Counted from the stretch's first letter, positions 16,809 through 27,275 are shown. The stretch: DNA of 64,000 nt from Caulobacter sp. 602-2 (GCF_011043625.1 NZ_JAAKGT010000006.1:124001-188000); one strand, 5' to 3'. Numbers and translations: made by a program. Notes: a model not told the origin generated them from the letters alone.

Positions 16809-19394
16809 ATGGCCCAGCCGCAACTGACCGAATATCGCCGCAAGCGAGACTTCAGGAAGACCGCCGAGCCCAGCGGCGAGCGCGCCGTGGCGGCCGCGCC
16901 GCATCCGCGATTCGTCATCCAGAAACATGACGCCACCCGCCTGCACTACGACTTTCGGCTGGAGGTCGACGGCGTCCTGAAGTCGTGGGCGGTGACCCGC
17001 GGCCCGTCGCTGGATCCGGCCGACAAGCGTCTGGCGGTCGAGGTCGAGGACCATCCGCTCGACTACGGCGACTTCGAGGGGGTGATCCCCAAGGGCCAGT
17101 ACGGCGGCGGCACGGTGCAGCTGTGGGACCGGGGCTACTGGGCGCCCGAGCCCGGGTTCGAGGACATCGGCAAGGCGCTGAAGAAGGGCGAGCTGAAATT
17201 CGTGCTGGAGGGCGAGCGCCTGCACGGCGGCTGGGTGCTGGTGCGGATGAAGCACGACCGCGAGGCCAAGGGGGGAAAGGCCAGGCGCGCCAACTGGCTG
17301 CTCATCAAGCACCAGGACGAGGCGGCCAAGCCGGGAAAAGGCGAGGCCGTCCTGAAGGAGGACCGCTCGATCGCCTCGGGTCGCGCCATGGCCGACATCG
17401 CGGCCGGCAAGGGCAGGGCGCCCAGGCCTTTCATCCTGAAGTCCGGAGGCAAGGCCGACGCGGTCTGGAAATCGCGGGCCAAGGCCGCCGAGGCCCGCAG
17501 CTTCGCGCCGACCCAGAAAGCCAAGGCGGCCAGCGCCGTCGCCATGCCGCGCTTCGTCGAGCCGCAGCTTTGCAAGTCGGTGGAGCGCCCGCCGCAGGGC
17601 GAGGGCTGGGCTCACGAGATCAAGTTCGACGGCTATCGCCTGCAACTGCGCGTCGAGGACGGCCGCGCGGTCTTGCGCACCCGCAAGGGCCTGGACTGGA
17701 CCGACCGGTTCGCTGGGATCGCCGACGCCGCCGATCTGCCCGACGCGATCGTCGATGGCGAGGCGGTGGTGCTGGACGAGGCCGGCCAGCCCGACTTCGC
17801 GGCCCTGCAGGCGGCGCTGGCCGAGGGAGGCGAGGACGAGATCATCTTCTTCGCCTTCGACCTGTTGTTCGAAGGCCGCGAGGATCTGCGCGGCCTGCCG
17901 CTGCGCGAGCGCAAGGCGCGACTGAAGGCGCTGCTGGGAAAGGACGAACCGCGCCTGCGCTATGTCGACCATTTCGAGACGGCGGGCGATGCGGTGCTGC
18001 TGTCGGCCTGCAGGCTGGAGCTGGAAGGGATCATTTCCAAGCGCCTGGATGCGCCTTATCGCTCGGGTCGCAGCGAAACCTGGACCAAGGCCAAGTGCCG
18101 CGCGGGCCACGAGGTGGTCATCGGCGGCTGGACGACGACGGGCAGCGCCTTCCGCTCGCTGATCGCCGGGGTGATGCGCGACGGCCAACTCGTGCATGTG
18201 GGCCGCATCGGCACGGGCTTTGGCAAGGACAAGGTCGCAAGGCTGCTGCCGAAGCTGAAGGCGCTGGAAACCGACCGCTCGCCGTTCCAGGGCAAGGGTG
18301 CGCCGCGTGACGCGGCCAACATCCATTGGGTGAAGCCAAGGCTGGTGGCCGAGATCGAGTATGCGGGCTTCACCGGCGAGGGCGCGATCCGCCAGGCCGC
18401 CTTCAAGGGCCTGCGCGAGGACAAGCCGGCGTCCGAGGTCGAGGCCGACGCCATGCCGGCGACCAAGGCCGAACTGGCCGAGCCCAAGCCGAAGGCGACC
18501 GCGAAGTCCGACAGCGTCGTGCTGGGCGTTCCGATCTCAAAGCCCGACAAGCCGCTGTGGCCAGACGCCGGCGACGGCGAGCCGGTGACCAAGCTCGATC
18601 TGGCCCGCTACTACGAGGCGGTCGGCGAATGGATGCTGCCGCATGTCCAGGGACGGCCCGCCTCGGTGGTCCGCGTGCCCGACGGGATCGACGGCGAAAC
18701 CTTCTTCCAGCGCCACGCCATGCGCGGGATGTCGTCGCTGATCGAGACCGTGAAGGTGTCGGGTGACCGCCAGCCCTACATCCGCTTCGACCGCGTCGAG
18801 GCCCTGGTCGCGGCGGCCCAGATCGCCGCGGTGGAGATCCATCCGTGGAACTGCCGGCCCAACGACACCGAAGCCGCCGGCCGGCTGGTCTTCGACCTCG
18901 ACCCGGCGCTGGAGGTGACGTTCGACGACGTGATCGCCGCGGCGCGCGACATACGCGACCGGCTGGAGGAACTGGGCCTGACCAGCTTCTGCAAGACCAC
19001 CGGCGGCAAGGGGCTGCATGTGGTCACGCCGCTGTCGGACAAGGTCGCCTGGGATCAGGCCAAGGCCTTCGCCCGCGAGGTCTGCGCCCGCATGGCCGCC
19101 GACGAGCCCGACCGCTACCTGATCGCCATGAGCAAGAAGGCCAGGGCGGGCCGGATCTTTCTCGACTATCTGCGCAACGACCGCACCAGCACGGCGGTCG
19201 CTCCGCTGTCGGCGCGGGCGCGTCCGGGCGCGACGGTGTCGATGCCGCTGAACTGGACGCAGGTGAGGGCGGGCCTGGATCCGGCGCGGTTCACGATCCG
19301 CACCGCGCCCGACCTGATCGCCAGGAGCACGGCGTGGGCCGACTATGCGGAGGCGGCCAAGCCGTTGAAGGCGGCGATCAAGCGGCTGGGGTAA
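16809..19394 (+). CDS. ligD: LigD, ATP-dependent DNA ligase for non-homologous end joining
   Basis: 861 residues from the ATG at 16809. Domains run phosphoesterase-ligase-polymerase: PE with [18 protein letters not shown] near residue 36; a ~100-residue basic linker; the ligase with the adenylation Lys in [11 protein letters not shown] near residue 270 and DGEAVVLD as motif III; and a primase-like polymerase from about residue 590 with [11 protein letters not shown] (metal Asp pair) and [15 protein letters not shown]. Repairs double-strand breaks with Ku. No ku gene is in the window, so its partner must be elsewhere. The linker carries the basic, low-complexity sequence usual for the family. 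Confidence 0.96.
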   Translation: MAQPQLTEYRRKRDFRKTAEPSGERAVAAAPHPRFVIQKHDATRLHYDFRLEVDGVLKSWAVTRGPSLDPADKRLAVEVEDHPLDYGDFEGVIPKGQYGGGTVQLWDRGYWAPEPGFEDIGKALKKGELKFVLEGERLHGGWVLVRMKHDREAKGGKARRANWLLIKHQDEAAKPGKGEAVLKEDRSIASGRAMADIAAGKGRAPRPFILKSGGKADAVWKSRAKAAEARSFAPTQKAKAASAVAMPRFVEPQLCKSVERPPQGEGWAHEIKFDGYRLQLRVEDGRAVLRTRKGLDWTDRFAGIADAADLPDAIVDGEAVVLDEAGQPDFAALQAALAEGGEDEIIFFAFDLLFEGREDLRGLPLRERKARLKALLGKDEPRLRYVDHFETAGDAVLLSACRLELEGIISKRLDAPYRSGRSETWTKAKCRAGHEVVIGGWTTTGSAFRSLIAGVMRDGQLVHVGRIGTGFGKDKVARLLPKLKALETDRSPFQGKGAPRDAANIHWVKPRLVAEIEYAGFTGEGAIRQAAFKGLREDKPASEVEADAMPATKAELAEPKPKATAKSDSVVLGVPISKPDKPLWPDAGDGEPVTKLDLARYYEAVGEWMLPHVQGRPASVVRVPDGIDGETFFQRHAMRGMSSLIETVKVSGDRQPYIRFDRVEALVAAAQIAAVEIHPWNCRPNDTEAAGRLVFDLDPALEVTFDDVIAAARDIRDRLEELGLTSFCKTTGGKGLHVVTPLSDKVAWDQAKAFAREVCARMAADEPDRYLIAMSKKARAGRIFLDYLRNDRTSTAVAPLSARARPGATVSMPLNWTQVRAGLDPARFTIRTAPDLIARSTAWADYAEAAKPLKAAIKRLG

Positions 19395-19434
19395 GGGGTT
19401 GCCCCATGCCCCCGCATCGTGACACCACCATCGG

Positions 19435-20460
19435 GTGACGATCGCGACGACCAGGGACGAAGGACGCTACACCGCCCTGGACGGGCTGCGCGGCGTCGCG
19501 GCGTTGGGCGTGCTGCTCTACCACATCGCCGACTGGTCGGGTCGGCGCGGGCACTTCGGCCACGGCTATCTGGCGGTCGACTTCTTCTTCTGCCTCAGCG
19601 GCTTCGTGCTGGCCCACGCCTTCGAGCAGCGCCGCATGGGGTTCGGCAAGTACCTGGTCGCCCGCTGGGTGCGGGTCTGGCCGATGCTGGCCATCGCCAC
19701 GGTCGCCGGCGCGCTCTTGACCGGCAAGGGCGACGCCGAGACCTGGATCGACTTCGCCAAGGGCCTGCTGCTGATCCCCAAGTTCGCGCCGATGGAGGCG
19801 GGGACCTTTCCGTCGCTGTTCCCCTTCAATCCCCTGGCCTGGTCGCTGTGCCTGGAGGTGCTGGTCAGCCTGGCCTGGTTCCCGGTGCGGCGCGCGCCCG
19901 ACACGGCGGTGGTGATGTTCGTACTGCTGGCCGGCGCGGCCCTGCTGTTCGTGGCGCTGGGCATGGGCGGGCTGCAGACCGGCTGGGACCAGGCGACCTT
20001 CGGCCTGGGCGTGCTGCGCGCGGCCTATCCGTTCGCCATCGGCTGGATGTGCTGGCGCTATCGGGCCAGCTTTGCCGCCCGCAAGACCTGGCTGCCGGCG
20101 GCGCTGCTGCTGATCGTGCTGGTGCTGCCGGTCTGGCCGACGCGGATCGCCAACGGCCTCTACGATTTCGCCTGCACCACCTTGCTGTTCCCGGCCCTGG
20201 TGCTGATGGGCGCCTACGATCCCGGCGGTCGGCTGGCCAAGCTGTGCGAGCGGCTGGGTGGGGTGTCCTACCCCCTCTACGCCCTGCACTGGGCCTTCTG
20301 GTACCTGATGATCTCGATCTATCCCGACGGCTGGAAGCGCGACCTGCCGCTGTGGTTCTGCGTCCTGGCCTTCTTCGTGCTGCCGACCGCCTCCTGGGCG
20401 GCCTGGCGCTGGGTGGAAACCCCGCTGCGCAACCGTCTCAAGCGACTGACCGGAACCTGA
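19435..20460 (+). CDS. acyltransferase 3 family membrane protein (OafA-like)
   Basis: 341 residues, about 10 membrane spans. The start ALDGLRGVAALGVLLYH contains the conserved catalytic His of the family, and FFCLSGFVLAHAFEQRR follows as motif two. Members transfer acetyl or other acyl groups to sugars in O-antigen, exopolysaccharide or glycopeptides. Start taken as the GTG at 19435, the only suitable codon after the stop in frame; there is no clear ribosome site. The natural substrate is unknown. Confidence 0.87.
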   Translation: MTIATTRDEGRYTALDGLRGVAALGVLLYHIADWSGRRGHFGHGYLAVDFFFCLSGFVLAHAFEQRRMGFGKYLVARWVRVWPMLAIATVAGALLTGKGDAETWIDFAKGLLLIPKFAPMEAGTFPSLFPFNPLAWSLCLEVLVSLAWFPVRRAPDTAVVMFVLLAGAALLFVALGMGGLQTGWDQATFGLGVLRAAYPFAIGWMCWRYRASFAARKTWLPAALLLIVLVLPVWPTRIANGLYDFACTTLLFPALVLMGAYDPGGRLAKLCERLGGVSYPLYALHWAFWYLMISIYPDGWKRDLPLWFCVLAFFVLPTASWAAWRWVETPLRNRLKRLTGT

Positions 20461-20540
20461 GGCGAGAAAATCGTCGCCCGCTGGTGTGCATCCGGCGAGG
20501 ATGTGCGTCATGCACTCCGGGAAAGCTGTCGAGACGGACC

Positions 20541-21050
20541 GTGCGGGCCAAGAGTGAACAGGACCTGGGGAGCTTGGATCGGCGCTATCGGCCAGCGCTG
20601 ATGGCGTTCTTCATGCGCCGCGCCGCCAGCCACAGCGACGCCGAGGACATGACCCAGGAACTGTTCGCCAAGCTGGCCCTGAGCGACGGCGAGCGGACGA
20701 TGGACAACGCCGACGCCTACATCTTCCAGATGGCCGCCAACCTGCTGCGCGACCGGGCGCGGCGCGAGCGCGTGCGGTCCAGCTACAGCGCGGCGATCCG
20801 CGCCGAGCCGCTGGATCTGGAGCCCCTGGATCCCGCGCGCGTGCTGATGGGGCGCGAGCGTCTTGGCGAGGTGTCCGACGCCCTGCGCGAACTGCCCGAG
20901 CGCACCCGGGCCATCTTCCTGCTGTTTAGGCTGGAAGGCATGAAGCAGGCCGAGCTGGCCGAACTGTACGGCATGACCACCAGCGGCGTGCAGAAGCATA
21001 TCCTCAAGGCCATGGGCCACCTGACCAAGCGTACGAGGGCCGGGGAATGA
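20541..21050 (+). CDS. ECF sigma factor, FecI-like
   Basis: 169 residues from the GTG at 20541 (an earlier in-frame GTG at 20484 would prepend an unlikely Cys/Arg-rich leader). Region 2 is RRYRPALMAFFMRRA..DAEDMTQELFAKL; region 4 is LPERTRAIFLLFRLEG with the helix-turn-helix KQAELAELYGMTTSGVQKHI. Its stop overlaps the start of the FecR-like gene (ATGA) and a TonB receptor with a signalling domain follows, the classical FecI-FecR-FecA arrangement. Under that model it directs RNA polymerase to the receptor promoter when ligand binds outside. Confidence 0.93.
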   Translation: MRAKSEQDLGSLDRRYRPALMAFFMRRAASHSDAEDMTQELFAKLALSDGERTMDNADAYIFQMAANLLRDRARRERVRSSYSAAIRAEPLDLEPLDPARVLMGRERLGEVSDALRELPERTRAIFLLFRLEGMKQAELAELYGMTTSGVQKHILKAMGHLTKRTRAGE

Positions 21051-22150
21051 GCGGGCCCGACATGAGCAATCCGGCCGCCGAGGAAGCGCTGGACGCGGCT
21101 GCCGCCTGGTGCGTGCGGCTGGCCGAAGGCGAGCTGTCGCTGGTCGAGCAGCGCGAGCTGGAAGCCTGGTTCGCCGCCGATCCGCAGCATCGCGAACTGC
21201 TGGACGACGCCGTCTCGGCATGGCGGGCGGTGGACGAGCAGGCGATGAGCCCCGGCATGGTCGCCCTGCGCGGCGAGGCGCTGGAAGACCTGCGCCGGGC
21301 CCAGCGGGCGCGGTGGTCGCGCAAGCCGGGACGCCGCGCGGTGATCGGCGGCGCTGTCGCCGCCTGCCTCGTGGCGGCCCTGGCCGGCGGCGGTCTTGCC
21401 TGGCGCGCCAGCCTGCCGGACGTCTATCGCACCACCGAGGGCGAGCGTCGCATCGTCGAGCTGCCCGACGGGTCGCGCGCGTCGTTGGACGCGGCCACCG
21501 TGCTGCGCGTGCGCTACGACGGCGGTAGGCGCAGGCTGTGGCTGGACGAAGGGCGCGCCAAGTTCTCGGTGGCCAAGGACCCGCTGCGGCCGTTCTCGGT
21601 GGCGGCCGACGGCAAGCTGGTGGTCGCCACCGGCACGACGTTCAGCGTCGAGCGCCTGCCGGGCCAGATGCGCGTGGTGCTCTATGAGGGCCACGTCGCC
21701 GTGCTGGACGGGGAGGGCGGTCGCGGCCGTCCGCCGCCGTCGCTGAAGGTCGACGGCGCGCCGGCCGAACGCCTGCTGACGCCCGACCATGAACTGGTCG
21801 CCTCGACGACCTCGGACGCCACCGTGGTGTCGGCCACCGACCCCTCGCGCGCGGCCTCGTGGGAGAGCGGCCAGCTGGTGTTCCAGGACGAACCCATGGA
21901 CCTCGCCGTCGAGCGGGTGAACCGCTACGCTCGCGAGAAGCTGCGGATCGCCGATCCTGCGGTGGGCCGGCTGAAGATCAGCGGCGTCTTCACCTCGGGC
22001 GACACCCGGGCCTTCATCGACGGCGTCACGGCCGTGCTGCCGGTGCGGGCCGAGCCGTCTTCGGGCGAGACGGTGCTGCGGATCGCCAGGGGGCAAAGTG
22101 ACGGCGGACAAAAAAAGATCAGCGGCGCTGGTGAGTCTTCCGCCGACTGA
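21047..22150 (+). CDS. FecR-family anti-sigma/sigma regulator
   Basis: 367 residues. A cytoplasmic DUF4880-type N-terminus (about 12-60, AAAWCVRLAEGELS..LEAWFAADPQH) binds the sigma factor; one membrane span at about 99-122; then the periplasmic FecR domain (RRIVELPDGSRASLDAATVLRV, VATGTTFSVERLPGQ) and a C-terminal STN-like part (about 265-350) that would receive the signal from the TonB receptor. Four-base overlap with the sigma gene fixes the start. Confidence 0.93.
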   Translation: MSGPDMSNPAAEEALDAAAAWCVRLAEGELSLVEQRELEAWFAADPQHRELLDDAVSAWRAVDEQAMSPGMVALRGEALEDLRRAQRARWSRKPGRRAVIGGAVAACLVAALAGGGLAWRASLPDVYRTTEGERRIVELPDGSRASLDAATVLRVRYDGGRRRLWLDEGRAKFSVAKDPLRPFSVAADGKLVVATGTTFSVERLPGQMRVVLYEGHVAVLDGEGGRGRPPPSLKVDGAPAERLLTPDHELVASTTSDATVVSATDPSRAASWESGQLVFQDEPMDLAVERVNRYAREKLRIADPAVGRLKISGVFTSGDTRAFIDGVTAVLPVRAEPSSGETVLRIARGQSDGGQKKISGAGESSAD

Positions 22151-22209
22151 GGCGTCTCACTGACCAAAGCGCCGCCAAAGAACAATGATCGGCGCGAGGG
22201 AGGGAAGTG

Positions 22210-24783
22210 ATGCGCAAGAGCTTCGACCGCCGCCTCGTCTGGGGCTCCACCACCGCCGCCGCCGTCCTGGCGGCCCTGATCGCGCCGACCGCCGGCTACG
22301 CCCAGGCGCGGGCGACCTACAGCTTCGACATTCCGGCCCAGGACCTGGGCGGCGCCCTGCGGGCCTTTGGCCGCGTGTCGGGCCAGCAGCTGGCCTTCGA
22401 CGAGACCCAGCTGCGCGGCAAGCGCAGTGCCGGCCTGAAGGGCGGCTATTCGGCCGAAGAGGGCCTCAAGCGCCTGTTGGCTGGTTCCGACATGGTGGCC
22501 CAGCCCACCGCCAGCGGCGTCTACGCCATCCGCGGCCGCAGCCTGCTGGTCGCCGCCAGCGCCACGGCCCAGGCCGCCCCGGCCGTCGCGGCCGAGCCTC
22601 CGGCCCAGCCCGAAGCGCCGGCCGAGGTCGAAGAGGTCATCGTCGTCGGCACCCCCGGCGGCGCGGGCATCGACAAGCTGTCGGCCAGCTTCGCGGTCAG
22701 CACCGTCAACGCCGCCGACATCACCAAGGCCTCGCCCAAGTCGAGCGCCGAGCTCCTGGCCCTGGTGCCGGGCGTCTGGGTGGAGACCTCGGGCGGCGTG
22801 GCCGGCGCCAACGTCTTCGTGCGCGGCTTTCCCGCCACCGGCGACGCCGAGTTCCTGACCATCCAGCTGCAGGGCGCGCCGATCTATCCGCCGTCGACCC
22901 TGTCGTTCCTCGAGAACTCGTCGATCTTCCGCGTCGACGAGACGATCTCGCGGATGGAGGCCCTGCGCGGCGGTCCCAACCCGATCTTCTCCAATGGCCA
23001 GCCGGGCCTGACGACCAACTTCATGCTCAAGGAGGGCGGCGAGGAGACCAAGGGCCTGGTGAAGGCCTCGACCTCCGACTACGGCCTGCGCCGCATCGAC
23101 GGCGTGGTCAGCGGCAAGCTGGCCGACGACCTGTTCTTCATGGTGGGCGGCTACGTCGCCCGCTCACCGGGCGTTCGCGACACCCAGTTCGACAGCGAGA
23201 AGGGCCAGCAGTTCACGGTGAACCTCACCAAGAAGCTGGAGAACGGCAAGATCAACCTCTACGCCCGCGCCACCGACGACCACGGCGCCTGGTACCTGCC
23301 GTTCGCCATCAACGTGCCCGGCGTCGACAAGGGGACCTACACCCAGATCGGCGAGCTTTCGCGCCACCAGACCCTGCAGGTCCACGCCGACGGGACCACC
23401 CGCAGCTTCGACCTGGCCGACGGGCGGGGCTGGAAGGGCTATGTCGCCGGCGGCAGCTTCGAGCACGAGTTCGGCGACGGCTGGACGGTGCGCGACCGCT
23501 TCAGCTTCACCAAGGGCGACGCCAACACCTACGGCCTGGTGCCCGACGGCGGAGCGGTGACGGCGGCCTCCGTGGCCGCGGTGACCGGCTCGGCCGTGAC
23601 CACGCGCGGCGGCGCGACCCTGGGCTCGGGCGCCTACGTCCAGAACTGGGGCGCCTGGATCGTCGAGAAGCAGATCGAGGCGCTGACCAACGACTTCAGC
23701 GTCTCCAAGACCCTCGGAACCCACGAGCTCTCGGCCGGCTACTACGCCTCCAGCTTCTCGTCGGACGACTTCTGGACCATCGGCAACTTCCGCCCGATGC
23801 AGGTGAAGGCCAACGGCGACTACCTGGCCGCCAGCGTCACCTGCGCCAACCTGGCGACGGCGGGCAGCGGTTCGGGGTGCTGGAACTACGGCCTGGTCTC
23901 GGCCGGCGACGGGCGGGTGGACGCGCTGTACCTTGCTGACGCCTGGCAGGCCACGGAAGCTCTTCGCATCGACCTGGGCGTGCGCCGCGAGCGCTTCAAG
24001 ACCGACTACGTGGTCGACGACGGCAACGGCTATCCCGACGGCCTTGCCATCCGCACCACCGACTACAGCCAGAGCAAGACCTCGTACACGGTGGGCGCAA
24101 ACTACGACCTCAACGACGTCTCGGGCGTCTTCGTGCGCTATTCGCGGGGCTACAAGTTCCCCAGTTTCGACAACTTCCGCGAAAACCTGACCGACACCCT
24201 GAAGGTCGACCAGTACGAGCTGGGCTACAAGCTGCGCAGCGGGCCGTTCGAACTGTACGCCACCGGCTTCGCCAACGAGTTCAAGGGCGCCAAGTTCGCC
24301 GACGTCGGCGGCATCCAGGAAAGCAACACCAACAAGGCCCACGGCATCGAGCTCGACGGTCGCTGGCGGTCGGACTTCGGCCTGTCGCTGGCGCTGAACG
24401 GCACCTTCCAGAAGACCGAGATCAAGCAGTCCTCGATCCCGGCCAACGCGGGCAACAGCGCCCAGCGCCAGCCTGATTGGCAGATCCGCTTCACGCCCAG
24501 CTGGGACGTGCAGCTGGGCGCGGTCGACGCCACCTTCTACGGCACGCTCAGCGCCGTGGACGACCGCTATGGCGACAACGCCAACACCCAGGTGCTGAAG
24601 GGCTACGAGAAGCTCGATCTCGGCGCGATCTTCCGGGTCGGCCAGTTCGACGTGCAGATCGCCGGCGACAATCTCACCGACAGCCACGGCCTGACGGAAG
24701 GTGATCCGCGTTCGACCAGCGGCGCCAACGCCCGGCCGATCCTGGGCCGCTCGGTGCGCCTGAGCGTCGGCTACAACTTCTGA
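22210..24783 (+). CDS. TonB-dependent receptor with N-terminal STN signalling domain
   Basis: 857 residues from ATG 22210 (a GTG three bases earlier is equally possible; GGGAGGGAA precedes both). Signal peptide ends AGYAQA; an STN domain occupies about 33-105 ([20 protein letters not shown]); a TonB box region EVEEVIVVGT follows; then the plug (about 150-260) and a 22-strand beta-barrel ending in the aromatic SVGYNF. The STN domain passes ligand occupancy to the FecR protein. Trehalase directly downstream suggests the ligand is trehalose or a trehalose-containing glycan rather than a siderophore; this is inferred. Confidence 0.92.
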   Translation: MRKSFDRRLVWGSTTAAAVLAALIAPTAGYAQARATYSFDIPAQDLGGALRAFGRVSGQQLAFDETQLRGKRSAGLKGGYSAEEGLKRLLAGSDMVAQPTASGVYAIRGRSLLVAASATAQAAPAVAAEPPAQPEAPAEVEEVIVVGTPGGAGIDKLSASFAVSTVNAADITKASPKSSAELLALVPGVWVETSGGVAGANVFVRGFPATGDAEFLTIQLQGAPIYPPSTLSFLENSSIFRVDETISRMEALRGGPNPIFSNGQPGLTTNFMLKEGGEETKGLVKASTSDYGLRRIDGVVSGKLADDLFFMVGGYVARSPGVRDTQFDSEKGQQFTVNLTKKLENGKINLYARATDDHGAWYLPFAINVPGVDKGTYTQIGELSRHQTLQVHADGTTRSFDLADGRGWKGYVAGGSFEHEFGDGWTVRDRFSFTKGDANTYGLVPDGGAVTAASVAAVTGSAVTTRGGATLGSGAYVQNWGAWIVEKQIEALTNDFSVSKTLGTHELSAGYYASSFSSDDFWTIGNFRPMQVKANGDYLAASVTCANLATAGSGSGCWNYGLVSAGDGRVDALYLADAWQATEALRIDLGVRRERFKTDYVVDDGNGYPDGLAIRTTDYSQSKTSYTVGANYDLNDVSGVFVRYSRGYKFPSFDNFRENLTDTLKVDQYELGYKLRSGPFELYATGFANEFKGAKFADVGGIQESNTNKAHGIELDGRWRSDFGLSLALNGTFQKTEIKQSSIPANAGNSAQRQPDWQIRFTPSWDVQLGAVDATFYGTLSAVDDRYGDNANTQVLKGYEKLDLGAIFRVGQFDVQIAGDNLTDSHGLTEGDPRSTSGANARPILGRSVRLSVGYNF

Positions 24784-24877
24784 GGCCTTCGCGGGTTCTG
24801 TCCTGCAACGGTTCCTGCGCGCGGGCCGGCTTTCCTCCCTGCCGGTCCGCGTCCTTTTTTCTGTCGTGAGGCCCCGA

Positions 24878-26467
24878 ATGATCCGCGCTCGCCTGCTCGC
24901 CGTCGTTTCCGCAGCGGCCTGGACGGTCCTTGCGCCGTTCGCCATGGCCCAGGCGCCGGCGGCGGAAATCGCAACGCCCGCGGACACCTACCAGGAGCTC
25001 TTCCACCAGGTGCAGATCCGGCGGCTGTTTCCCGACGGCAAGACCTTCGTGGACGCCACGCCCAGGCGCGACCCGGCCGCGATCCTCAAGGATTATCGCG
25101 CCCATGCCCGCTTCACCGACGCCGAGCTGAAGCGCTTCGTGCGCGCCAACTTCGTCGTGCCCGAGGCCGGCGCGGCTCCCGCGCCCAGCGCCGAGCGCAC
25201 CACGCTGAAGGCTCACGTCGCGCAGCTGTGGCCGCACCTGACCCGCGATCCGGTCAAGCCGGTGGCTGGCGGTTCGGCCCTGGCGATGGACAAGCCCTTC
25301 GTCGTGCCCGGCGGCCGCTTTCGCGAGATCTACTACTGGGACAGCTACTTCACGATGCTGGGCCTGAAGCTCGACGGCAGGGCGGACCTGGTCGAGAGCA
25401 TGATCGACGACTTCGGCGGCCTGATCGACGCTTACGGCCACATCCCCAACGGCGCGCGCACCTACTATCTCAGCCGCTCGCAGCCGCCGTTCTTCTACGC
25501 CATGGTCGGCCTTTCCGAAGCGAGCGACCCGGCGGTGGTCAAGGCGCGCGTCGACCTGATGCGGCGCGAGCACGCCTTCTGGATGGACGGCGAGAAGACG
25601 CTGGCCCCCGGCAAGGCCTATCGCCGTGTCGTCGCCCTGCCGGGCGGGGCGGTGCTGAACCGCTACTACGACGACCGCGTCACGCCGCGCGACGAATCCT
25701 ACCGCGAGGATCTGGAGACCGCCCGCGAGGCTTCCCTGGCCACGGGCCGTCCGCCGGCCGAGGTGTTCCGCGACCTGCGGGCCGGGGCCGAGAGCGGCTG
25801 GGACTTCTCCTCGCGCTGGATGGCCGATGGCGAGCACCTGAAGACCATCCGCACCACGGCGATCGTTCCCGTCGACCTCAACGCCCTGATGTACGGCCTG
25901 GAAGGCGCCATCTCGACCGGCTGCGCCCGCATCGCCGACGCGGCCTGCGTCGCCGAGTTCGACGCCCGCGCCAAGGCGCGCAAGGCGGCGATGGACGCGG
26001 TGTTGTGGGACGCCTCGCGCGGGGTCTATCTCGACTGGCTCTGGACCGGCGGCGAGCGGATCGACGCCCTGAGCGCCGCCACCCTCTATCCGCTGTTCGT
26101 CGGGGCGGCCTCGCCGGAGCAGGCCAAGGCGGTGGCGAGCGCGACGCGCGCGCAACTGCTGGCGTCCGGCGGCCTGCGCACCACCACGCGCCGCACCGGC
26201 CAGCAGTGGGACACGCCCAACGGCTGGGCCCCGCTGCAGTGGGTCGCGGTCGCGGGCCTGCGTCGTTACGGCGAAAGCGCGCTGGCCGCCGAGGTCTCCA
26301 GCCGCTGGCTGGCGACGGTCGAGCGGGAGTACCGCGCCAGCGGCAAGATGCTGGAAAAGTACGACGTCGAGGAAGCCAAGGCCGGCGGGGGCGGGGAGTA
26401 CCCGTTGCAAGACGGCTTCGGTTGGACCAACGGCGTGACGCGGGCGCTGCAGGAGAGCGGGAACTAG
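24878..26467 (+). CDS. treA: periplasmic alpha,alpha-trehalase (GH37)
   Basis: 529 residues from the ATG at 24878 (a GTG twelve bases upstream is possible). A Sec signal peptide ends FAMAQA. Both GH37 signatures are present: PGGRFREIYYWDSYFT near residue 143 and QQWDTPNGWAPLQ near residue 446, with the Asp and Glu acid/base residues of the family. Splits trehalose into two glucose units. Follows the TonB receptor in the same direction with a 94-base gap. Its TAG stop overlaps the TAG of the convergent regulator gene in a shared CTAG. Confidence 0.95.
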   Translation: MIRARLLAVVSAAAWTVLAPFAMAQAPAAEIATPADTYQELFHQVQIRRLFPDGKTFVDATPRRDPAAILKDYRAHARFTDAELKRFVRANFVVPEAGAAPAPSAERTTLKAHVAQLWPHLTRDPVKPVAGGSALAMDKPFVVPGGRFREIYYWDSYFTMLGLKLDGRADLVESMIDDFGGLIDAYGHIPNGARTYYLSRSQPPFFYAMVGLSEASDPAVVKARVDLMRREHAFWMDGEKTLAPGKAYRRVVALPGGAVLNRYYDDRVTPRDESYREDLETAREASLATGRPPAEVFRDLRAGAESGWDFSSRWMADGEHLKTIRTTAIVPVDLNALMYGLEGAISTGCARIADAACVAEFDARAKARKAAMDAVLWDASRGVYLDWLWTGGERIDALSAATLYPLFVGAASPEQAKAVASATRAQLLASGGLRTTTRRTGQQWDTPNGWAPLQWVAVAGLRRYGESALAAEVSSRWLATVEREYRASGKMLEKYDVEEAKAGGGGEYPLQDGFGWTNGVTRALQESGN

Positions 26468-27231
26468 AGCTCCGGCTCGTCCCCGCCCAGGCGCTCGATC
26501 TCGGCGACCAGGCCGTCGATGTCGAGGATGGTCAGGGTGCGGCCCTGCTTGGCGATCAGGTTGCGGGTCTCCAGGCGGTTCAGTTCCCGGGTCACGGCCT
26601 CGCGCTGGGCGCCGGCCAGGACGGCGATCTCGGCGTGGGTGGGCGCGCGGGCCAGCACCGCGCGGTTGTCCTCGATGCCGACGTCGGTGGCCAGGCGAAG
26701 CAGTTCCATCTGCACGCGGCAGGGGGCCGAGACGGCGTTCAGTTCGAAGACTCGGCTGCTGAGCGCCCGCACCATGGCCGCCAGGTCCTCCATCACCGCG
26801 CGGGTGAAGTTGGGCGAGCCGGCCATCAGCTCGGCCACCAGCGGCTCGGGCAGGCGCCCGACGACGGCTTCGGTCAGGGCCGTGACGTTGGCCGAGCGGG
26901 GCAGGCGGTCGATGGCGGCGATCTCGCCGAAATAGGAGCCCGGCTGCAGGCGGCGATAGCCGACCTCGCGGCCCGAGCGCGCATACTGGTTCACCAGCAG
27001 CAGGCCCTGCACGACGACGTAGATCGCGCCGCCAGGATCATGCCGCTGCACCAGCCGCGCGCCGCGGCGAACGGTCAGGATCTCGATGCGCGAGACCAGC
27101 GCCTCGACCTCGGCCGGGGCCATGTGGCGCAGCAGGCGGCAGCCGGCGAGGGCCTGCAGGCGGGAGGCCTGATCGCCGAAGCCCGCCGCATTCGAAGCGC
27201 CAGCGGTGGCGGCGTTCGCGGAAGAGTCCAT
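26464..27231 (-). CDS. CRP/FNR-family transcription regulator with intact cyclic-nucleotide cassette
   Basis: 255 residues from the ATG at 27231 with a CAGGAG ribosome site. The cyclic-nucleotide-binding beta-roll spans about 30-150 and contains a full phosphate-binding cassette, SYFGEIAAIDRLPRSANV (Gly102-Glu103 and Arg112-Ser113-Ala114), so it should bind cAMP, cGMP or a similar ligand. The C-terminal winged helix has the recognition helix AQREAVTRELNRLE, keeping the Arg-Glu-xxx-Arg residues that contact TGTGA-type half sites in E. coli CRP. No Fe-S cysteine cluster, so not an FNR sensor. It is divergent from the TIR gene (44-base gap) and convergent with treA. Confidence 0.9.
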   Translation of the reverse strand: MDSSANAATAGASNAAGFGDQASRLQALAGCRLLRHMAPAEVEALVSRIEILTVRRGARLVQRHDPGGAIYVVVQGLLLVNQYARSGREVGYRRLQPGSYFGEIAAIDRLPRSANVTALTEAVVGRLPEPLVAELMAGSPNFTRAVMEDLAAMVRALSSRVFELNAVSAPCRVQMELLRLATDVGIEDNRAVLARAPTHAEIAVLAGAQREAVTRELNRLETRNLIAKQGRTLTILDIDGLVAEIERLGGDEPEL

Positions 27232-27275
27232 AATCGCCGCTCCTGAGTTCGCGTACGGGGAGAGTCGAGGGGGCA

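Noticed and set aside
16716..18326. Long minus-strand open frame opposite ligD
   Set aside because: ligD on the plus strand is full length with all three domains; the opposite frame lacks any recognisable domain.
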